A DNA stretch of 64,000 bases from NCBI GenBank assembly GCA_012064415.1, contig SSNU01000247.1, positions 1,302,629-1,366,628 of the forward strand, given 5' to 3'. Source of the stretch: Gyrodactylus bullatarudis (taxonomy: Eukaryota > Platyhelminthes > Monogenea > Gyrodactylidea > Gyrodactylidae). Below are positions 1 through 12,500 of this stretch, one piece after another. Below the pieces are notes generated by a model that worked only from the letters and a program-made list of their open reading frames with translations, was not told the origin of the DNA and did not search any database. The number at the start of each line of letters is the position of its first letter. Position 1 is the stretch's first letter. A program made the translations under genes and the position numbers.

Positions 1-450
1 ATATGTATCAAAATAAATAATCAACAATAAAATTATTAATCAGGTTACAAGTATTGGTTAATTTGGAAGCAAAAAAATTTAGGTATCTCTTGCATAGTGT
101 AAAATTCGATTGATATAAAATAGCTTTGAAATTCTCCATCAGTAATAATTCATGATGCTAGCATCCTGAGGAATGCATTCTTTCACACTGTATTATTATC
201 ATTAGTAATGATTCATTACTCCTTGGAATGTGAGTGTATTCTGTATTCTGAAAAAGAAATGAGTTAATGAAAGAATACTAATTTTGAAATAACTTACACA
301 GATGTTGAAAAAAAGAAATAAAAATTGATGCATTCTTATAATTATGACGGAATATTATGTGGAATCAAATTCGATTGTAATTGTATAAACTTTAGAAACG
401 TGATCACATTGCAAACAGAAAAACATCTGTCTCGATTTTGTCTTCGTTGT
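1..450. other. 3' flank of the Phafin gene, no gene seen
   Basis: AT-rich sequence downstream of the Phafin stop codon. It presumably holds the 3' UTR of that minus-strand gene. I see no coding exon or repeat here. Confidence 0.5.
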
Positions 451-1424
451 TCAGGGTTCTTCATCAGAAGAACTTCCAGAAGTCTGGTAATTAGTTGAGT
501 CTGTAAAAGTAAAAATAAAATAGGAATAATTTCGAGAATAGTTTAAAACGTAAGATACCATTGTTTTGAGAACTAGTATCCGTGTGGGAACTGTTGGCTG
601 AAAATTGATTGAAACATGGTTCGCAGACTCTCTTTTTCTGGTTTCCTTGGTTGGGCATAAGCCAACGATGATTAGAACATTTATCACAGACAACTTTACC
701 ACATGCACGGCAATGATGTCTACGTTTAAGAGCAGAAAACTCGACAATTTGGCAGAGCATGCATCGTGTGGCCTCATTATCCGGCACCCAAACTGGTGCA
801 GCAATTGCTGTTTCCTGTGATTTCAAGTCGAGTATGCACTTTGTAAGATGGGAAACCCAATTGAGTTTTTCTTTTTCGCTTTGAGCATAAACTGTAAATG
901 ATTTTTTAGGGTTGAGGACGGTGAAACCATGTTTGTAGACTAGGAGAAGTATAAACTCAGTTTAATACAAATAAGAAAAAATATTTAAGCTGTCAAACAC
1001 GTTACCTCCATTGTCATCAATTGATTTGACTTCTGTCGTGTTCAAGGGGATTTCGACCAATCTAGTGAGCTATAAACAGTTGATTCTGAGTTAAAATGAA
1101 GAGGAAGAGAAAGTTTGGAAGTTGAGTTACCAATTTACGCTCTGAAATAATACTTCCATAGATGAGGATATCGTTGAAGAGGAAAAAATGACGCCTGACC
1201 AACTTTTTGCGAGACATTCGCATTAGGATTCCTTCGCCAACTAGAATACGCCCAGGAATTGCCAAATGATTATTTTTTAGTTTGAAGAATCTCTCCACTT
1301 GGTTTATTCTTTTCAAGTTTATCGATTCATCTATTTCATCATGGAATTCATTATTACCAGTCTTAATTTCGAGCCCAGACACATACTTTTTGACGTCTTG
1401 ATCAAATTCATTTAGGTCTGACAT
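451..1424 (-). CDS. PLEKHF2: Phafin-type PH and FYVE domain protein (PLEKHF/rush hour family)
   Basis: Four exons: 1424-1131, 1069-1006, 939-559 and 500-451. The introns are 61, 66 and 58 nt, phase is kept throughout, and the protein is about 262 residues (family about 250-280). The N-terminal half is a PH domain; IPGRILVGEG and FFLFNDILIYG are family-typical strands. The FYVE finger starts at WVPD near residue 170, with the CMLC pair, the RRHHCRAC ligand-binding signature, and later CDKC and CEPC pairs. Proteins of this family bind PI3P on endosomes and act in endosome trafficking and autophagy. The tail is short and acidic (SSSDEEP), as in Phafins. I placed the start at the ATG giving MSDLNEF; the upstream in-frame TTG is not a plausible start. 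The gene is divergent from tectonic, with 117 bp between start codons. The family is certain; paralogue 1 versus 2 is not decided by sequence. Confidence 0.93.
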
Positions 1425-1541
1425 ATCAAATTCGTAATAGTTCCACAAGAGTTAACTATTAAAACAAACTGCTTCATATTATTAAATGCTTTCAACATTC
1501 TTAATGTTTCAAAATGTGGTAATACGAATAGTAAACATTAA
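1425..1541. promoter_or_regulatory. short shared upstream region between Phafin and tectonic
   Basis: The 117 bp between two outward-facing start codons must contain both 5' UTRs and probably a bidirectional core promoter. No clear TATA box is visible. Its role is inferred from position only. Confidence 0.4.
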
Positions 1542-4500
1542 ATGTTTATAACATTTTTTCTGTTGAATCTGGTAATTCTCCTGAAGTCTCAACAGCTAAC
1601 ATGGGAGTTTACGAAGACCAATTTCATTTTTAATCCAAATCAAAATGGTTATCTTCAGATAAAGAGTTCACAAACAGATTTAGGTGGTATCCAGTGTTTT
1701 TTAAAAGAGACAAATAATATTTACTCAAGAGGAAACGTTGATTATGCTCAAATTACAATAAATAGCCAATTTATTGATATCCCTTTCGTTTGCGAAAACT
1801 CTGGATTAGAAAACATAGTCTTGTGTGAGAAAAGATCGAATCAGAATATGTATCAGACTTATTCTCAAATTACATGTACGCTCCCACCGGTAGTTAACAT
1901 TTATCCGTCAAAAATTAATTCATTTTCTGGCGCAAGCGTTAACATTCTTGTGGAGCTGAGCGAATTGGCTCCCGATGCAACTACGATACAACTAGACTTT
2001 CAAGACTCGAGTATAAACCCTGTTGATTCATTCGAAATACCGGCCAACACATTAAGTCTTTCAAAGTCTATACCGAACCCTAATAAAGACTTTGCGGTTA
2101 GAGCAAAAGGACAATCAGCTAGATCAAAAACCTTCCTTTCGACAACTTCCCTGGGTTCAACTGCCAGTGTAACAATGAAAAACTCCATTTTATCCAACAT
2201 TCTAAGTGCGTACAATATTTATTTGAATGGAAACATTGAAATTTTAGTACAGGTAGATGATCTGGGAGATGATTTGGCTGTGAACTGCAAGGTTAAATCC
2301 TCTCAAGTTGAATCAGAAATCGATAATCTATTGAAAGATCCTTCTTCCTCCTGCAATACCCCTTTGGAAGAGGTGAATTGGAATTTAAATATGAACAGCT
2401 ATTTCCTATCAGATAACTTGACAATGAAAATCACTCTAGACCGGATGGTGCAAGTATCATCTAGTGATTTAAACAAAATAGAATATTTAGGCGTGTTCTG
2501 TTGTACCTCAAAGAGTAACTCTCGACAAGCGATAGCAGCAAAAAAATTAAATGTCATTTTAGGCCAGGAAGGAACTGTTAGCAATGTAGTAAATGAGATT
2601 CAAGATCCAGCCTTTGAAGATCCAGGAAAGTGTACCTGCGATAGAGTAGAAAATGAATGCGACCTGGGTTGCTGTTGTGATAAGAAATGTTTGTCAAATG
2701 TTCAAATATCACCATGTCTACCAGAGTCCTTTAATGGGCAAGCCTATCAGGTGGAAAAGAGGAAATGTTCTTCAGCTATGCCGACATACTCAAATATTGA
2801 GGAGATCAAGGATTACTTGATAAGAGGGACGGAGAGTAACCAACTGAAATTGGTACAGGTTGATGATTATTTCTCTTTAACGTGTCTTTTACAAGATAAT
2901 TCACCGGCCTTAGGTCTGTATTTTCCATGGAAACCTATTGCTAATGATTTTAGTAATCTCAAGACAAAAGAGGTCTATGCAGATGCTTCTACATCCATTG
3001 TTCAAAATCAAAGTCAATATGTTAGAGGAGACACGATTTACATGATTGGTTCAGAGGTGATAGTCTCACAGAATTCAGTCCAACGACAATCTCTGACGGA
3101 ATTTCAACCTTTGGCAATTGTGGTCAATTCTTCAGGTCCAGAGGAGATAAAATACTTGCAAGATATCCCACCGACAGCGGTCAAGTTCATTTTAAATTCA
3201 GATAACTGTAAACCAGATAATCTATTTGAGGCTGGCTTGGGGCCAATTTCATTCGATTCAAGAATCAACGCTAATAGTTATGTGTACAGCAGTAAAGTGA
3301 TACGTACAAAACTGAACAAGTCATACCAACTGGTGAGTAACTTGAAGACAAAAACGATAATTGATGAAACATTGGTTGAGTACTATTGTATCGATGATAA
3401 TCAAGCAATAGGCCAAGGTTATCTCAGGACTAAAAGATCATCCAATAATCTCTTGAATGAGAGGGGTTTTTTCAATCAAAATTGCCAGTACGATCCGGTT
3501 AAAGATGATTACAGTTGTACTTTTAAATCATTGAGCACATCTAGTGCGAAAATAAGTAGATGTCCATGGGATAATGGCTATAGTCTTCCTCCAAGTCCCA
3601 GTTTGAGCGCCAACTTATGTTCTAATGTGGTTCTAAATGTTTCATATAACTTTGTTTACTCTGGTAGTACAATGGAAACATTTAAAGCAGTTGTATTGCT
3701 TGGAAATATTGATGTTACAACAGAGAGGATGATTGAGCAAAAGTTTTCTGCATCATTTGCGCATACTCCTGACCAGATCACTGTTAGTAATGATGAGTAT
3801 CCGTTGAAATTGACAAGCGGATCGTATGGATACGAAAAAGGCTATCCCTTAATTTTTGCAACTGAAGAGAACAATCGACTTATCTTAGAGGATACATTGA
3901 ATTCTTTAACAAGAAAGGGAATACCAATCATAAAAAGGGATGGGCTGTGTGAGTCATCAGAGAAAAGACAGATTTTGTTCAAAGAGAATGCAGTTTCCAG
4001 TTGTCTTGTAAAATTTGGCCTTGATGATTTCACCGATTGCAAGAGCTTACGAGCTCTAATTTACAGTCAACTAAATCAATACTTTGTACCAGATAGAATA
4101 GCTTCATATGGGAATCCATCAGTAAAGGACTCGGCAGATTGGATTTCTGTCTTCAAGTAAGATGAGGTTTGATAAGAATAGGTTTTATACGAAATTCGTT
4201 GAGACTAACACTCAACCGGCATCAATTATTAAAAATATTTGCCAGGGAATACCAAACAGTGTAACACTCAAGATTTTCTACATTGAAAATGGCAAGGTCG
4301 AGAACAAACCAATTGAGAGTGTTGTCGGGAGTGTAGCAGAATTCAACACAACTGAATGGATTTTGAATTGTCCTACATTCCAAAAGCAAAGTCCATGTCA
4401 AGATAAGAACAGTTTAGAAAGTTTTATGCTAAGATTCGATTTGAGAATGATCAAGGTACCCTCAGATTGGAATATATCTATGAACTACAGGTTCAATGTG

Positions 4501-4713
4501 CCTGGTTTTGAGACAAACGTGCAAAAGTCCCTAGACACAGAAAACTGCTTTACAACAAATGCTTGTTGGTCAAACTTGCTCTATTTATGGTCATCAGACT
4601 CATTCGAGGACCAAAATGATTTTAGACAAAATCAATCAGAGAGAATCTTATTGTTCTTCCTGTTCATATTAATAGTTTTTAATTTAATATTTTGGACTAT
4701 CGAAACTAAATAA
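1542..4713 (+). CDS. TCTN: tectonic family ciliary transition-zone protein
   Basis: Two exons, 1542-4156 and 4182-4713, joined across a 25-nt GT-AG intron (4157-4181). Without removing it, the frame stops at 4160 and an open frame shifted by one nucleotide follows immediately. Spliced length is about 1048 residues, against roughly 570-700 for vertebrate tectonics. An N-terminal signal peptide (MFITFFLLNLVILL) is followed near residue 363 by the diagnostic cysteine box CTCDRVENECDLGCCCDKKC. Near the C terminus comes YGNP with DWISVF, then a long beta-rich region and a single hydrophobic segment (ILLFFLFILIVFNLIFW). Tectonics are components of the MKS complex at the base of cilia, needed for ciliogenesis and Hedgehog signalling. 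A polyadenylation-type AATAAA overlaps the stop codon. I cannot assign it to TCTN1, 2 or 3. A genuine frameshift at 4157 is the alternative to the mini-intron. Confidence 0.88.
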
Positions 4714-5073
4714 ACAAATATTTGATATTCAAAATTTTTTTGATTAGTTGGATTGGAAATTTGAAAAAAAATGTTTCAGATTTCTAAATTAATATCTAAA
4801 TGTGTATCGCCTTTTGTACAGATTGTAAATTTCTTGAATCCTAACGTATTTTAGAGTAAATCAGTTCACTTTGCCCCCTCCATACCTCAACAAATACTTT
4901 ACAAGGGAAAGCAGAGGCCTTTAGAGACTCCAGCTCACCATTGCAGTGAAGAGCATAAAAAATTACTTTCTGAAGAACTATGCAACTTCCCGCCATATCA
5001 AAGTCGTTGGAGTTTGTTTTTGCTTTTTTAAACTTTTATTTAACTAGTTAAGGAAGGTTTCCAAAATGCCCTC
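4714..5073. other. spacer between tectonic and mRpS14
   Basis: This 360-bp spacer may hold a 5' exon or leader of mRpS14. There is a pyrimidine-rich stretch and an ACTAG acceptor-like site just before 5050, but I cannot define an exon. Confidence 0.35.
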
Positions 5074-5588
5074 ATGAAAAGAGATTACAAACGACGTGAA
5101 GTTTCTGCTCACTTTGCTCATCTGCGTTTATGCCTAAATGCTATGCGAAAAAATGAAATTCTTCCTGATTTTATTCAGGAAAAGGCTGCATTTCAGTTGC
5201 ATAGTTTGCCTCGAGATAGCTGCTTCACCCGTATTAAAAAGCGTTGTACTCTAACTGCTAGGCGTCGGGGTGTCAACTCACGATGGAGAATCAGCAGAAT
5301 ATTCTTTAGAAAGTTGGCCGACTACAATCAGTTATCTGGTGTCCAGTGGGCATGTTGGATTTCAAATACAAAGAGTACTAGAAAGTAATTCCACAACGTT
5401 TTATCATAAAAAGGCTAATATTTTGTTTTTTTTTGTTTTGTATGATTTAGTTATATATTTTTCGTATTTTCAGATTCATGAAATGGCCTCCTCCACCCGG
5501 ATACAATACCATTTTAGATTATATCAAGGCTTACTATGAAAACTCATCTGATGAAATAGTTGATCTTGGCATCAGAGACAAGAACTAG
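5074..5588 (+). CDS. MRPS14: mitochondrial small-subunit ribosomal protein uS14m
   Basis: Clear S14 homology: MKRDYKRRE, LPRDSCFTRIKKRC, ARRRGVNSRWRISRI and FRKLADYNQLSGVQWACW all match the animal mitochondrial S14 pattern. It binds rRNA in the head of the mitoribosome small subunit. The CxxC zinc site of bacterial-type S14 is not apparent. The first frame stops at 5388, after about 104 residues. A GTAATT donor at 5385 and a TTTTCAG acceptor before 5474 would instead add 38 residues (starting FMKWPPPPGYN) in frame, ending at 5588, for 141 residues. Normal S14 ends at the conserved W, so this tail would be lineage-specific. The start is uncertain: the frame stays open upstream to a stop near 5047, so an upstream targeting exon may be missing. 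An AATAAA lies about 30 bp after 5588. Confidence 0.85.
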
Positions 5589-5677
5589 ACTTGACTTCTC
5601 TCACATTACAAATTCCTTTAATAAATATATATCTCTGAATAAGAATTCACTTTATTTATTTTCTCTCACTTTGCACA

Positions 5678-6450
5678 ATGCAAGAAAATTTGGCTGTTTA
5701 CAAGGACACTCTAGCCAAGTACAATATTCCGTTGACTAATTTATGTATGTATGAGAAACAACATGTAATACATCATGTAGATACATCGTCATTGGAGTTG
5801 GTGAAAAGGTTGAGTCGATCACGTGACCCAGATATCGTCAAAGCATTCCAATTGCTCATCAAGTTAAAGTACGACCATGAGGAGTTCCCAAAGGCTCTTC
5901 TGGTGGAGTTGAAATCCTTAATTTCATTCCAAGGGAATGGTAGTTGTAGCAGCAGCAAAGAAACAGAGTTTCTCTATGATCTCAACAAGTTGGTCATAAA
6001 CATTGCAAACGAAGAAAGTGGCCTAAGAAATCTGTTGACAGAAAAATTTGAGGAAAATTACCTTAGACTACTGAAATCGAAAAGTTCTGCCATTGTAAAT
6101 CAGTCATTGATTGTTTTGAACAAGTTTTCCGAGTCAATTCGCGGTACATGTGCAATACTTGAGGCTCTAAAACAGCCGGATGACTTGATTAGTCACTTCA
6201 TGGACGAGGATGAAGATGTCTATTTGTTGACACTGAAATTGATTGTTTCCATCCTCGGGGTACCTGCAGGGCGAGTAATGTTTGCAGATTTTGAAAAATT
6301 GGTAAATTTCTCTCTCTTATTCTGACCCACCCCATCACCTTATAATAGAAAGAAATATTCGAAAAGGAAAAGAATCGTAGTGAAACATCAAGAACCTATG
6401 AGAGATTGATCATATGGCTACTGCGCTTTCCATCCAATGATGTCTTTTAA
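5678..6450 (+). CDS. unrecognised protein with an alpha-helical, ARM/HEAT-like look
   Basis: Two exons, 5678-6301 and 6349-6450, with a 47-nt intron and phase kept; 241 residues. I do not recognise a named family. The sequence is leucine-rich and helical, with successive amphipathic pairs such as LELVKRLSRSRDPDIVKAF, LYDLNKLVINIANEESGLRNLL and DEDVYLLTLKLIVSILGV. The last is reminiscent of an armadillo repeat, so a helical-repeat scaffold is possible; this is inference from pattern only. There is no signal peptide or membrane segment. The start ATG lies 89 bp after the mRpS14 stop, so the two are tightly packed on the same strand. Confidence 0.7.
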
Positions 6451-9400
6451 GAGGGTCGTTGAAAATAAAAAAGTTGATTAACAGCCTGTAATTAAATTTA
6501 AAAGATTTCCAATCGATTACAAACAGTCTTACAAATCGAACATTTTCTACTCAATGATATTTTACACTTTTGTAGAGAATTTCTCGGTGATTTCAGAAAT
6601 ATGCTTCTTAAAAAATTCTACAATAGAATTTCCGAGTTATTCGGTAAAAACTGAAAACCTTGCAGTGCTTTCAATAGAGAAAAACATGAATGAGATAGAG
6701 AGACAGAATTAACACCATCTTCTTCAGGAATTAATTTTTGACAAAAGAGTAGTAGGAAAATTTCCCTAGACTCTTCTAGTTTCGAAAATCCTCAACTTCA
6801 ACTCAATTTTATGTCTATTTAAGTACCCCATAGGAGAGAAATCTTCCTCAATTAGGATACAGTAGTCCTTGTCCAAAAGTGTAAAAGATTTTTCGAAAAT
6901 TATGCTTCTGTAAAATTTTTTAGCACCTAAAAATCAGGAAAAAGTAAAATCAGTCAATCAAATTAATCTACAACTCCATATTATTTATGATGATTTTTAG
7001 GCGTTTTTGATGTGTTAATGATAGTGCCGTTCTTGATAGCCCTAAAAAAACATGTGACAAGGGTTTAGCGATTGATTCCTGAGAAAGGAGTTGAAGTAAA
7101 AAACCGATACTGTGTCTCCTACATATATGCATATTATTTACCAATATTTTTGAGTAATAAAATCATTTAATTCATCAAAGCAAATCCTTTTACAATAGAC
7201 TAAAGGTGATCATAAAAAATAGGGGAGTGATAATCTGTTATTTATTATGGTTAATAAAAACCAATTAATTAATCCATGTCCCCACAAAATATAATAATAT
7301 GGAGATAAAAAACTGGTCAAATTGCATTGTTATCGTTCTTTTTCCCATACAACTCTCTAATGCTTATTAATCACTTGGTAGCGTACAGAAAAACTGTAAA
7401 CATGAGGACTAAAAATACAGCAATTGTACACTATATAACAAACAAGACATGATTTACAGTTTGGTGCGATTGTGTGTCTAAATCTTAATTTACCTCCTTC
7501 TCCTTCCTTTCTAAAACAATCGCATTAACGTACAATGCATAGAGAGGAAGGACAATAAACGGTAAAATTAAAACTGATTCAGTGTTACTTATTCCTAGGA
7601 CGGTGAAAAAATAGCCTTTTTTCAGAAAAAATAACAGAATTTTCATAAAATATAGCAATTTTTTAGCATATCAAAGATACATGTATAAGTAAATTATGAA
7701 AAATAATGGGTAGGGTAGAGTATTGCGTCATAACGTGGGATCACTGATCAGTCTAGTTCACTTAATCACTAGGGACTCTAATAGTACCTAATACAATGAA
7801 AAACGTATATCATGAACTGAAAAATAAGTAGAAAAAAGAAAATTTAAGGGATTTTGAGTAAAAAATTGTACTTTTTATATTCAAATCTTGCGTCATCAAA
7901 ATTTCTGATTTTTGCTAAAATTTGTTTCATAATAAAAAAAACGACCGTTCAACTGTTTTACAAAAAAACAATCCTTTTCGATGAAAATTTTAAATTCTAA
8001 AGGAATATTTTCCAACATTGTTCAAAGCTTCAATCTAGGATGCTAGCTGCTTTCATGTTGGAAGCTCTGTATCTGGAGGAGTCTAGTTATCAATTCATAA
8101 AAATTTGTGATTGGTCGCTAACCAGCTCATGAAGGCTATATTCTGAGATTTAATTTAGGAAATAGTACAAAAAAGACCGTGGGAACAATAGTAGCTAGCT
8201 ATCTTTATAATGGAATCAGATGAGAAGATAATTTCTTCAGATTATTAAAGCTCAGCCACAGTAGAAACAGACCAAATACTCAAGAGTTCCTTGAAGTTAA
8301 CAAAATTTCAGTAAAGGATTATCTAATATATTCGTGTAATGTCACTAATAATCAAGTCTTTTCATAGTTGGATGAATTTATCTATTAAAAATCAAAAGCT
8401 TATTTATTTTATCCATTTATTGAAATTCAGAAAAAGCATCCACATTTTTTATCTGATCCAAGAGTACAGTATCCAAGACTTGGATTCTGAGTACTCAATT
8501 GTTATATGCAGTGCACTGAGTTTCTACATTGTAGTACATTCAAGTCTGCAGGTGCACAGCCCCAGGATGAAGCTACCATTATGGACTTAAAAAATGAAAA
8601 ATTGGTTGAACTGGTCTGTACTTCTTATATTCAAATGTACATTTAGTTGAGATAACCTTTCTGAAATCAGTATACGCAATATACCAGTAGCATGAAAGAT
8701 TCTTCATAAGTCAAAGTCTACACTGATATCCATAAAACAACCCTGATAGTCCTCTGAAATTGATTACAATCAGAATCTCTCCCATTCATTAATGACCAAG
8801 ATTAACCTTATCCTTAGCCTTGGGCTTTTACGTAGGTCTCTCGCCTTTTAAATGTTACTAACTCAAAATAACAGTACAACTACAGATGCAAATCAAAATG
8901 TAATATGACAATTTTTCATAGATTAGTTAAGATAGTAGTAATGAAAAGAAGAGAAAACATTGAACAGGAACTCAAATAGTAATAATAATATTCTTCATAA
9001 AACATATTAATAAAAACACATAACAATATAATGTATAATGCTTAATAATAATTATTATTAATTTTGTGCGTGGGTTCATTCATCCATCTGTTTGTATTTC
9101 TCGTGTAGACTGATAGAGAGAGATGTGTGTATGTATGAAATGATTCTGATTTGTTGAGATGGTCAATAAATACGTATGAGAAACATCAAAAATTTTTATT
9201 ACATGTACTCTCTCTCCTCAAATTTGTTCATACAAATTCACTCATTTTCATATACATATTTTTAAATCCCAGAAAAACACATTTTATTTTTGTTTTGGGA
9301 AGAAAAGATGTGTGTACATCATATGCTGAGGAGAAAGTGTGAATTTCCAAAATGAGAACAGACACACAGTCAGAATGGATAAACAGAGAGAGAGAGAAAG

Positions 9401-9515
9401 AGTCAGTAAAACTACAGAACAGCCTAATGATGAACCCTGTTAACCCGAATTTGATTCTTGAATTTTGGGAAATGAATCAAAATCGAGTTTTCAAGGTAAA
9501 ATCAGGAGGAATTAA
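6451..9515. other. 3-kb intergenic region without a supported gene
   Basis: AT-rich sequence between two converging genes. Short open frames (for example 8339-8590) have low-complexity compositions with no recognisable domain or splice context. No clear inverted or dispersed repeat was noticed here. Confidence 0.5.
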
Positions 9516-12500
9516 TCAACGATGCATTTTCTTTTGGCTCTCCGCCTTGCGTTGCTTCTTGATTTTCTTTTTCAGCTTTTGGATTTGAGCTGCATCAATC
9601 TCCTGGGACATTTCATAATGCCAACAGACAAAGCAGTTAAAGCCCTCAGGTAAATTTATGGTCATCCTACATTCACTATAAGAAATGGTATCATGAATAA
9701 ACCATGAATAAGTCCACTGTTATTTTGATTTTTCAAAATTTCAAATTTTACCATGGGTTAGAGTGTATAAAACATGATCCAATGTTTGGTTAAGAAATGT
9801 TCTTAGGTTGTGCGATAAGTAATGGTACTGAATACAAAAGTCAAGAAAGATCTACTGGAAATCAGTGAAAATAATCTACCCGATGAATCAAGAACTTTCT
9901 CCCAAATAATTTGTAGTTTTCTAATTGCATCATCAAATTTATAGTTGAGAAAGTGATTAAATCCATTTTCTACCCTATCTTATGATTCTAATTTTTGACC
10001 TTTTCACAAGGTTCTTTAGATTTGAAATGATGATTATCAGATAGTGCAAGATAGGACTACAAGACATCGAAGTTCTTCTCAAGAAAAAAATTTTGATCTC
10101 TTTACCGAGATGTGGTCTAGCATTTTCCTGGAAAGATACGAGTCTCGAATATTTGACGAAATGCCAGCTGAATATTCTAGAATTGAATTTATAAATTTTA
10201 TTTCTACTATTATTCTTTGTTTTCAATTCTATTTATTTATCCCTACTGTAGAATCAGATTATCATGTTACAACTATAGTCACTGATTCTCCCGACTGTAT
10301 CCGAGATCATTGAAGAATAAAGCTTAAAAACCAAAATACTAATACAATAACTCACTTGCAAAAGTATGAATTATCAATCAAACATAAATGGCCACGATCT
10401 GAGTTGAACGGGAGCTTGTCCTCACAAAGGTTGCAATAGACTTTATTCTTTCTGAGAATCTTGGCCAACAAGGGATGACTATAGTTGAGGTCAGATAACT
10501 TGGTTATCGAACGTATGGTATTAGTAAACTTTCCCATGCGAATCTATAATTGTAAGAGTTCAATGAAAATTGTAAAATTTTTGCATTAGTCATAGGTCAA
10601 TCCTCTGATTGGCTGGTTAAAAAATCAATCAGCCAATCAAAAGAGAGATTTCATAGAGTCAAGATTTATGTGAACAAACCCTTTGGATGATACCATTTTT
10701 GTTCAAGTTTATCCTCTTTTTACGCTCTGTCATAATTTTATTGAACAGGGTTATACTCCTCTGAAAGGCAATCTCTGGATAGTAAAAGTCACATATTCTA
10801 TGTCTTAGACGGGATAACATTCCCTGCATCATTGTGATGAGAAAGTAGATGAAGCAGAATCCAGAAAACTTCATCTACATAATAATAATAATACCCAGGT
10901 TACTACAAGCTCGAATAAGAGATGCTCGTAAAGATTTATAGAGATTCTTCGATATTTAGATACAAAGAAATATTAAAATACAGTCACAATCTTTAGGATT
11001 TTACGGAAACAAGACGTTTGATGATTGTTATTTCAAATGATTATTACATTTTCGATTATCTTGACTTGGAGGGATTATTTTTTTTGAAGAATCAAACCAT
11101 AATAAAAGCTTATGATGATTTTAATGTAATTATTCACCTCTTTACAATCCACCCTGGAGCTGAGCATGCGTTTTCAATGGTCGATTTCATTGAACCAATG
11201 AAAAGCTAGGATATTACCCATTATGAAACTCTAAAGTTTTTCATAACTCTTGACTGAAAATAGAGTATTTTTAGCAAATAAAATCACTGGATAGTACTTA
11301 ATAATTATAATTATTTATGGAAATAACAAATAAATTAATAATAATGATTTTTCAACTTATTTTAGACCATTATAATCCAAGAAAAGTAATTATTTTCGGA
11401 TGCCGTGATTATTATGTATGAACGATTTCTCCTCTCAAAAAACAGAATCCTCATTGAATACAAATCAATCAGCTGCTTACACGATGGTTCAAAAGACCTT
11501 TTCGGATGTAAAAAAACTGTATTAAAGCGAGTAAAATTTGGAATCTAGGGCAAATTCCAATCTAGCTATCGTATCAGACATTGTGAAAGGCTTCCGTCTA
11601 ATAGTCAGTGTCTATAAAAGCCCTTTCACCAGGGAAGAAAATTGTAAAGTTGAAAAATATTTGATACAGTCTTTGATCGTGATCTGAGATATTAGTTTAG
11701 TCTATGGTTAGAAAGAGAAATTTACGAGCTATTTGATGATCCAATACGAATCAAAAATCATTTTCCCACTTTAAAGGAGTTAGGTGGTAACTGATTCTAA
11801 ATAAAAATGACTGTACCTTCAAATCATTATTAACATTGTTAATTTTCTGAGGAGATTTTCAGGTCATTTTTTAGAATTAAAATCTAACCTTGTTTCTATA
11901 GGAAGTCTTCAATCTCTGGGGATAACACTTTGTCAGCTCGATTTCCCCACGAAAATCATGTAATGATTCTCCCCTTCTTATAATCGACATGATTATCTTT
12001 CTCATAAAGCCATCCCCTTTGACTTTGATGCCAGCCCCCATTGTCTCGTTGGAGGCAAATCTCAAATTTTGACTTGTCAATTGGACAAATATGTCGGTAA
12101 AGTCATAAATTGACGAGTCCAACAAATACACCAGACCCAAGCCACCAATGACGAAGAAGCACTTTATCAAGCCCAATAAGGAATCTTTCAATGTGTTGAT
12201 GTTAACGTTGAGGGTGTTGGTGTTAAAGTAAATTTTCTTCTCCCAACTCTTTAGGGGCAAGACATTCTGGCGCTTGGCCAGTTTCCTCTCGGTATCAATT
12301 CGAAAAAATGTATCATTCATGTAAATGTTGTCATATTGTGGAGTCTCCAAATATTTCTGCAAGTAACTCCGGGCAGCAGTAAAAGAAACATAAAAGAATA
12401 AAATGCTAAGCAGGTGAAAAAAGATGGTTACGGTAGAGAAGATTTTCATCAAGTCACTGTAATAGGCGATCAGGAAAATGGACGATTCCATCAGGCGTAA

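Noticed and set aside
4160..4162. Tectonic as two adjacent genes or a frameshifted pseudogene
   Set aside because: A 25-nt GT-AG segment restores the frame exactly, both parts belong to one tectonic, and similar mini-introns occur in other intact genes here.
9352..9588. Plus-strand open frame
   Set aside because: It overlaps the last DC-STAMP exon on the opposite strand, has low-complexity composition and no family resemblance.
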